19,751 nucleotides of DNA, taken from NCBI GenBank assembly GCA_002398565.1, contig DGZP01000048.1:1-19751 (forward strand), given 5' to 3'. Under the pieces are notes generated by a model. It saw only the letters and a list, made by a program, of their open reading frames with translations, was not told the DNA's origin and made no database searches. A program made the position numbers and the translations under genes. Source of the DNA: Proteiniphilum sp. UBA4977 (lineage in GTDB: Bacteria; Bacteroidota; Bacteroidia; Bacteroidales; Dysgonomonadaceae). Shown here piece after piece: positions 14,871 through 19,751 of this stretch (the stretch's first letter is position 1; every line of letters starts with the position of its first letter).

Positions 14871-16526
14871 ATGTTAGAAAAATTTGTAAAGAAAACAACA
14901 TTTACATCTCATCAGGATTTCATTGACAATTATGAAATTATCGTTCCTGAACAATTTAATTTCGCCTATGACGTAGTGGATGCATGGGCAGAAACAGATC
15001 CTCAAAAAAGGGCACTCTGCTGGACAAACGACAAGGGAGCCCACCGCGACCTTACTTTCGGCGAACTGAGGACACTCTCCGACAAGACGGCTTCATTCTT
15101 TCAATCGCTGGGCATCGGGAAAGGAGATATGGTAATGCTCATCCTTAAAAGAAGCATTGAGTTTTGGCAGACCATCCTGGCACTGCACAAGATTGGCGCA
15201 GTGGCGATACCGGCAACCCACCTGCTTACCGACAAAGACATCGTATACCGTAATAACGCGGCGGGTATCAAAGCCATCGTGGCAACGGATGATCAAAATC
15301 TGATTGACCACGTGAACCTCGCCATGCCCAAATCACCTTCGGTAGAACATCGTATTTTTGTTGGTGAAACTCTTCCCGAAGGATGGATCAGTTTTCATCA
15401 AGGCGTAGAAAATGCGGTCTCTTTTATAAAACCGGACAAATCCAATTCCAACAAGGACATCATGATCCTCTATTTTACTTCAGGTACTACCGGACAGCCC
15501 AAAATGGTTATCCATGACTTCACCTATCCGCTCGGGCATATTACCACCGCCAAATATTGGCATAATCTGCACGAAAACAGTATTCACCTCACCGTGGCAG
15601 ATACAGGATGGGCCAAAGCCGTGTGGGGTAAGTTATACGGACAGTGGATCGCGGGAGCCTGCGTTTTCGTGTATGATTTTGAAGGCCGGTTTATTCCCGA
15701 CGACATGCTTCGCATGATTTCAACTTACAAGGTAACCTCATTCTGTGCTCCTCCCACCATATTCCGCTTCCTTATCCGTGAAGATCTTGGCAAGTACGAT
15801 CTTTCGTCACTGGAATACTGTACCACGGCCGGGGAAGCACTGAATCCATCGGTATTTGAATCATTTTATGAAAAGACGGGCATTAAGATGATGGAAGCCT
15901 TCGGGCAAACAGAGACGGCACCCACCATCATCACTTTCCCCTGGATTGAACCGAAGCCCGGCTCAATGGGCGTTCCCAACCCGCTCTACAAGATGGATCT
16001 CCTCACCTGGGACGGACGTTCAGCCGAAGATGGCGAGCAGGGAGAGATCGTCTTTTATACCGATGAGAAACGACCTCTGTCATTGTTCATGGGTTATTAC
16101 CGCGATAAGGAGCTTACGGAACAGGTATATGCCGACCATGTGTACCACACAGGCGACATGGCCTGGCGCGACGAAGACGGCTACTACTGGTTCGTGGGGC
16201 GTACCGACGATGTGATCAAGAGCTCCGGTTACCGCATCGGGCCTTTCGAGGTGGAAAGTGCAGTGATGACGCATCCAGCCGTGGTTGAGTGCGCCATCAC
16301 AGGCGTCCCCGACGAGATCCGCGGACAGGTGATCAAAGCCACCATTGTGCTGGCGGCAGAATATAAAACACAAGCAGGCGATGCATTGGCTGCAGAGATC
16401 CAGGAACATGTAAAAAACGTGACTGCACCCTATAAGTACCCTCGCGTAATTGAATTTGTGAATGAATTGCCGAAGACCATCAGTGGAAAGATCCGCCGTG
16501 TGGAGATCCGGGAAAAGAGTAAATAG
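14871..16526 (+). CDS. AMP-binding acyl-CoA synthetase (medium-chain/acetyl-CoA synthetase-like)
   Basis: This ANL-superfamily enzyme activates a carboxylic acid with ATP to an acyl-adenylate and transfers it to coenzyme A. The 551-residue protein has all the motifs: YFTSGTTGQPKMVIHD at 201-216 (ATP phosphate binding), EAFGQTETA at 342-350, GRTDDVIKSSGYRIGPFE at 443-460 (hinge and CoA-binding side), and PKTISGKIRR with the catalytic Lys540. The arrangement and the KSSGYRIGPFEVE motif are closest to short- and medium-chain acyl-CoA synthetases. The exact acid (butyrate, branched-chain or aryl) cannot be read from sequence. It follows the XRE-cupin gene and precedes fabD, which suggests a link to fatty-acid salvage. 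Start ATG 14871 gives a normal N-terminus. Confidence 0.9.
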   Translation: MLEKFVKKTTFTSHQDFIDNYEIIVPEQFNFAYDVVDAWAETDPQKRALCWTNDKGAHRDLTFGELRTLSDKTASFFQSLGIGKGDMVMLILKRSIEFWQTILALHKIGAVAIPATHLLTDKDIVYRNNAAGIKAIVATDDQNLIDHVNLAMPKSPSVEHRIFVGETLPEGWISFHQGVENAVSFIKPDKSNSNKDIMILYFTSGTTGQPKMVIHDFTYPLGHITTAKYWHNLHENSIHLTVADTGWAKAVWGKLYGQWIAGACVFVYDFEGRFIPDDMLRMISTYKVTSFCAPPTIFRFLIREDLGKYDLSSLEYCTTAGEALNPSVFESFYEKTGIKMMEAFGQTETAPTIITFPWIEPKPGSMGVPNPLYKMDLLTWDGRSAEDGEQGEIVFYTDEKRPLSLFMGYYRDKELTEQVYADHVYHTGDMAWRDEDGYYWFVGRTDDVIKSSGYRIGPFEVESAVMTHPAVVECAITGVPDEIRGQVIKATIVLAAEYKTQAGDALAAEIQEHVKNVTAPYKYPRVIEFVNELPKTISGKIRRVEIREKSK

Positions 16527-16549
16527 CAGTCGGCTTTTTAAAAGAAAGA

Positions 16550-16579
16550 TTGACAGTTACAGCGGTTTGTAAATATACT
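16550..16579 (+). promoter_or_regulatory. Possible promoter for fabD
   Basis: TTGACA (16550-16555) and TATACT (16574-16579) are separated by 18 bases, resembling a generic sigma-70 promoter. TACTTTAA at 16576-16583 is only an imperfect Bacteroidota -7 element. Either would give a leader of about 15-20 bases to the ATG at 16603. AT-rich sequence makes chance matches likely. Confidence 0.25.
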
Positions 16580-16602
16580 TTAATGAAAAAATAAGAAATC
16601 GT

Positions 16603-17484
16603 ATGAATCGAGCGTATGTATTCCCCGGCCAGGGGGCCCAATTCGTGGGTATGGGAAAAGAGTTGTATGACACACTGCCTTTGGCGAAGGAGCTTTTTGA
16701 GAAGGCGAACGAAATACTTGGTTTCCGGATAACGGATCTGATGTTTGATGGTACTGATGAGGAGCTCAGGCAGACCAGGGTAACGCAGCCGGCCATCTTT
16801 CTCCACTCGGTAATACTGGCAAAGAGTCTTGGTGAAGCGTTTCAACCCGACATGACGGCAGGTCACTCACTGGGTGAGTTCTCAGCCCTGGTGGCTGCCG
16901 GTGCATTATCTTTCGAAGATGGCTTAAAGCTGGTTTACGCGCGTGCGATGGCCATGCAGAAAGCATGTGAAGCCAACCCTTCAACTATGGCAGCCATCCT
17001 TGGATTGTCTGATGAGAAAGTGGAAGAAGTTTGTGCATTGGTAGACGACGTGGTAGTCCCTGCCAACTATAACTGTCCCGGGCAGATCGTGATTTCGGGG
17101 ACGAACAATGGAATAGAAAAAGCATGCGAGCTGATGAAGGAAGCCGGTGCCAAGCGTGCCCTGCCCTTGAAAGTAGGCGGTGCTTTTCACTCACCGTTGA
17201 TGGAGCCTGCCAGGCTGGAACTGATGGAAGCAATTGAAGCTACACCGTTCTCGGTACCTGTTTGTCCCGTTTATCAGAATGTTTCCACACGGGGAGAGAC
17301 CGATCCTGCCACCATCAGGAAGAACCTTATCGCGCAGCTTACCTCTCCGGTGAAATGGACCCAGTCGGTACAACAGATGATTGCCGACGGTGCGGTTGAA
17401 TTTGTGGAGTTAGGCCCGGGCAATGTACTACAGGGATTGATATCCAAAATAGACAAGAGTGTGACTGTTTCCGGTAAACAATAA
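16603..17484 (+). CDS. fabD: Malonyl-CoA:ACP transacylase
   Basis: FabD moves malonyl groups from coenzyme A to acyl carrier protein, supplying extender units for type II fatty-acid synthesis. The 293-residue protein starts at the conserved AYVFPGQGAQFVGMG (4-18). The nucleophile is Ser89 in GHSLGE and the catalytic His196 is in GGAFHSPLM. The C-terminal landmarks QLTSPVKW and ELGPGNVLQGLI are also present. Length is normal, so it is a stand-alone enzyme rather than a fragment of a synthase. It is not next to other fab genes here; its neighbours are the acyl-CoA synthetase (76 bases upstream) and a DUF4919 gene (69 bases downstream). Confidence 0.95.
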   Translation: MNRAYVFPGQGAQFVGMGKELYDTLPLAKELFEKANEILGFRITDLMFDGTDEELRQTRVTQPAIFLHSVILAKSLGEAFQPDMTAGHSLGEFSALVAAGALSFEDGLKLVYARAMAMQKACEANPSTMAAILGLSDEKVEEVCALVDDVVVPANYNCPGQIVISGTNNGIEKACELMKEAGAKRALPLKVGGAFHSPLMEPARLELMEAIEATPFSVPVCPVYQNVSTRGETDPATIRKNLIAQLTSPVKWTQSVQQMIADGAVEFVELGPGNVLQGLISKIDKSVTVSGKQ

Positions 17485-17553
17485 CCGTCTTGCAGGTGTT
17501 AAAACAATACGCACCATAACAGAAAACAAAATCTGACACTTAAAAAAAAGGTT

Positions 17554-18252
17554 ATGCAAAAAATATTGTTTATACTCGTTCTTTTCGCATCCATATTTTT
17601 TCAGTCCAAATCACAGGATTTATTTAAGGCTCCCGATTTTCCACAGATTGAGAGAAACGTGAAGGAACAGGCTTCATCCTATTATTACCCGAATCTGATG
17701 AAAAAATACCTGTCGGGTACAGCCCAGATGAATCCTGAAGAAGGCAGACACCTCTATTTTGGGTATGTATACCAGCCGGAATATGTTCCCACGGACACTT
17801 CCGAATTTAACAGCAAGCTGGCAGCGATCCTGTCAAAACAATCCCTGGTTCCGGAAGATTACAAAAATATTTTACAATACGCCGATGCGTTGCTTCTGGA
17901 AGACCCGTTCAATCTGCGTGCGCTGAATGCAAAGCTGCTGGTATACGCACAGGAGAATAATACGGAACAGTACAAGAAGGTGGCTCTCAAACGGCGTATC
18001 GTGCAGGATGCCATTATTGGTACCGGCGATGGCATGTCAGAGAAAACTCCTTTTTATGTGATCAAAGTGGCTCATGAATACGATATACTGCCTTTTCTGG
18101 GATATAACTTCGGTGGAGAAGACAAAATTCTGAAAGGGAACAAGGTGAATTATCTGTCGCTCGGTAAAAACCGTTTCGAAGTGGACCGGATTTACTTTAA
18201 TATCAGTCCCATCATTGATCACCTCAACGCACGGGGCGGAGGAAAAATGTAA
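17554..18252 (+). CDS. DUF4919 family secreted protein
   Basis: This 232-residue protein has an N-terminal signal peptide (about residues 1-21, cleavage near SKSQ) and no other membrane segment. The mature part matches the Bacteroidota family DUF4919, with blocks such as GRHLYFGYVYQPEY, YADALLLEDPFNLRALNAKLLVY and a C-terminal YFNISPIIDHL. The central helical region (about 100-150) has a TPR-like look, but I cannot define repeats. There is no lipobox, so the protein is probably periplasmic or secreted. It follows fabD without a clear promoter and ends just before a strong terminator, so it may be the last gene of that unit. Function is unknown. Confidence 0.78.
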   Translation: MQKILFILVLFASIFFQSKSQDLFKAPDFPQIERNVKEQASSYYYPNLMKKYLSGTAQMNPEEGRHLYFGYVYQPEYVPTDTSEFNSKLAAILSKQSLVPEDYKNILQYADALLLEDPFNLRALNAKLLVYAQENNTEQYKKVALKRRIVQDAIIGTGDGMSEKTPFYVIKVAHEYDILPFLGYNFGGEDKILKGNKVNYLSLGKNRFEVDRIYFNISPIIDHLNARGGGKM

Positions 18253-18278
18253 ATCCACTCGTGTGGGGAAAATAATAT

Positions 18279-18333
18279 AAGGGCTTAAAAACCGCTGTTT
18301 GAACGATTGTCGGGTTTTAAGTCCTTATTTTTT
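18279..18333. terminator. Rho-independent terminator between convergent DUF4919 and corA genes
   Basis: A 16-base arm (18279-18294, starting AAGGGCTTAAAA) pairs with 18311-18326 (CGGGTTTTAAGTCCTT), with only two non-Watson-Crick positions and a 16-base loop. It is followed by ATTTTTT on the plus strand. It should end the plus-strand unit; its efficiency for corA on the minus strand is less certain because the T-run there is interrupted. Confidence 0.8.
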
Positions 18334-18338
18334 GTGTA

Positions 18339-19397
18339 TCAGAACCATTTTTTCCTTTTAAAATACCAGAGCATGCCGGCTGCAATCAACAGCATCACTC
18401 CCCAGACAATGATGTAGCCATGCGGCAGATGGAGTTCCGGCATGTTGTCGAAATTCATCCCGTACACGCCCACGATAAAGGTAAGTGGGATGAATACCAC
18501 CGAGAAGACTGTCAGCAGAGCCATGATATCGTTCAGCCTGGTACTCATTGAAGAGTGATAAATATTCAGTTCGTCATACAAAACTTCATGATAATAATCG
18601 AGTAGTTCCACTGCCTGATTTATATTATCATGGAGTTCCTTGAAGTATTTGTAATTTTTCTGGGCAACAAAGTCGCTGTCCATCTTCATAAGGCTCGTGA
18701 TCATCTCCCGGGCAGGTTTTATATAACGACCCAGATCACTCAGTTCATGCTTGAACAGATTAATTATTTTAAGTGTTTCCCTGTCGGGGTTAAGCACCAT
18801 TTTGTTTTCCATGGTCTCAATTCTTTCACCAAGTTCACCCAAAATAAAAATGTAATTGTCAATTACCACATCCAGCAGGGCGAAGGCAAGATAATCGGCT
18901 CCCAGGGACCTGAATCTCTTGTAATGCTTCTTCAGTCGCTCTTTTACGGGATTAAACAGACTGCTCCGTTCCTCCTGAAAAGTAATCAGCATATTGTTCA
19001 TCAGCACGATACCCAGATTATCTACCGACACCTGACGCAACGGTTCATCGAATTGCATCATTTTGATAGATACGAAGAGACCATTGTCGAATTCTTCCGT
19101 CTGTGGGCGGGTGCCAGGCTCCATTACATCCGACAAGATCTCTGCCGGGATGAGCAGGCTGTCCGCCAGTTCCCTCATCAATGCCTCGTTATGCAGGCCG
19201 TCTATATTAAGCCAGATAAACTTGTCCTTATACGACTGAAGTGCTTCTGCCGAGTGGATAATTGTCTCCGTCACATCATCTTGTCCGATATCAAAAACTG
19301 CCATTCGCACCTCCGGGGAACGGTGCCTTCCCCGAAATTTCAGTTCATACGGCGACAGTCCGATGTCTTCCTTGCGTTTTATTGGGCTCTGGTGCAT
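18339..19397 (-). CDS. corA: CorA family magnesium/cobalt transporter
   Basis: CorA forms a pentameric channel for Mg (and Co or Ni) entry through the cytoplasmic membrane. The 352-residue protein has a long cytoplasmic N-terminal domain, the long gate helix (about 170-290), and two C-terminal membrane helices (about 295-314 and 327-346). The signature GMN is at 313-315 in VYGMNFDNMPEL, at the end of the first helix. A short basic tail, KRKKWF, ends the protein, as usual for CorA. Length is normal and no residue is missing. The start ATG at 19397 lies before MHQSPIKRKEDIGLSP. No clear promoter or Mg-responsive leader is seen upstream. Confidence 0.93.
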   Translation of the reverse strand: MHQSPIKRKEDIGLSPYELKFRGRHRSPEVRMAVFDIGQDDVTETIIHSAEALQSYKDKFIWLNIDGLHNEALMRELADSLLIPAEILSDVMEPGTRPQTEEFDNGLFVSIKMMQFDEPLRQVSVDNLGIVLMNNMLITFQEERSSLFNPVKERLKKHYKRFRSLGADYLAFALLDVVIDNYIFILGELGERIETMENKMVLNPDRETLKIINLFKHELSDLGRYIKPAREMITSLMKMDSDFVAQKNYKYFKELHDNINQAVELLDYYHEVLYDELNIYHSSMSTRLNDIMALLTVFSVVFIPLTFIVGVYGMNFDNMPELHLPHGYIIVWGVMLLIAAGMLWYFKRKKWF

Positions 19398-19502
19398 AAA
19401 TACAAATTAAAAGATATGAGACTGCAAGATACAATTTTTTTTAATTAATTGGCGTGAGATGACAAGATGATCTCGTGAACCGCTATCGGTATCTATAACC
19501 CA

Positions 19503-19538
19503 TTGACAACCAGCACAATTTTACTGGCATACTATTTG
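19503..19538 (+). promoter_or_regulatory. Possible promoter for the nitroreductase gene
   Basis: TTGACA (19503-19508) lies upstream of TACTATTTG (19530-19538), which would match TAnnTTTG if one extra base were allowed. Spacing is longer than usual. The rest of the 183-base gap between corA and this gene is AT-rich with nothing else I recognise. Confidence 0.25.
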
Positions 19539-19580
19539 CGTGATCTTTACCGTAATTCAAATAATATATACAGAAAAGAT

Positions 19581-19751
19581 ATGGGTTTTTTAAATATTGC
19601 GAAAAGCAGGTACACCACAAAAAAATATAATCCGAATGAAAAGATTGACAATGAAACAATAGAGAAGCTGAAAGAGATTATTAGATTAAGTCCATCCTCT
19701 ATCAATAGTCAGCCATGGAAGTTTACTTTTGTTTCAGATGAAGAGGTAAAA
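19581..19751 (+). CDS. Nitroreductase family protein, N-terminal fragment (cut by window edge)
   Basis: The first 57 codons of a flavin-dependent nitroreductase-fold oxidoreductase are visible. MGFLNIAKSRYTTKKYNPNEKI shows the basic SRYTTKKY segment that contacts FMN phosphate in this family, and LSPSSINSQPWKFTFV is the conserved second FMN-binding block (SxxNxQPW). The protein is probably NfsB-like, a homodimer of around 200-220 residues reducing quinones or nitro compounds with NAD(P)H, but the rest is outside the window. The ATG at 19581 follows an A-rich stretch with no strong ribosome-binding site, as is usual here. Confidence 0.8.
   Translation, partial: MGFLNIAKSRYTTKKYNPNEKIDNETIEKLKEIIRLSPSSINSQPWKFTFVSDEEVK

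Noticed and set aside
18630..19448. Plus-strand open frame of 272 codons opposite corA
   Set aside because: It is antisense to the whole cytoplasmic part of CorA, has no recognisable domain and no promoter.
1..19751. Mobile elements, CRISPR arrays, toxin-antitoxin pairs, defence genes, tRNA or rRNA genes
   Set aside because: I looked on both strands and saw no transposase or integrase motifs, no regularly spaced repeats, no paired small toxin/antitoxin genes and no tRNA-like TTCGANNC arms in the intergenic gaps.

Overview
This window is an ordinary-looking chromosomal segment from a member of the Bacteroidota, most likely order Bacteroidales. The evidence is: an RNA polymerase omega subunit of the Bacteroidota type beside bamD and a DUF4293 membrane protein; the lineage-restricted families DUF5686 and DUF4919; and repeated TAnnTTTG -7 promoter elements, typical of the Bacteroidota primary sigma factor, in front of most transcription units. 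Placement near Dysgonomonadaceae or Porphyromonadaceae is a guess from general resemblance. I see no insertion sequence, phage gene, CRISPR array, tRNA, rRNA or long repeat.

Layout. Bases 1-1469 (minus) hold the N-terminal 489 residues of a topoisomerase IV A subunit, running off the left edge. A 297-bp divergent spacer carries its promoter and that of a plus-strand M48 lipoprotein protease. A strong bidirectional terminator (2714-2753) separates the protease from a minus-strand run that, read from its 5' end, is: Crp/Fnr regulator, GH3-family adenylating enzyme, bamD, rpoZ, DUF4293. Separate -7 elements precede crp, GH3 and bamD, so this is probably three promoters rather than one operon.

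From 6920 to 18252 everything is on the plus strand: a DUF5686 outer-membrane protein; ispE, an S9 peptidase, an inositol-monophosphatase-family enzyme and a ZIP transporter in tight succession; then an XRE-cupin regulator with an acyl-CoA synthetase, fabD and a DUF4919 secreted protein. A second strong terminator (18279-18333) meets a convergent corA gene. The window ends inside a nitroreductase-family gene (19581 onward).

Function. The content is mainly housekeeping: DNA topology, outer-membrane biogenesis (BamD, DUF5686, M48 protease), transcription (omega), isoprenoid precursors (IspE), fatty-acid activation and synthesis (acyl-CoA synthetase, FabD), divalent metal transport (ZIP, CorA) and extracytoplasmic peptide breakdown (S9). 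I did not find a clearly new defence, mobile or biosynthetic system. The points most worth a second look are a perfect dyad over the predicted start site of the Crp/Fnr gene, the bacterial GH3 enzyme next to that regulator, the XRE-cupin/acyl-CoA-ligase pair, and the almost leaderless DUF5686 gene.
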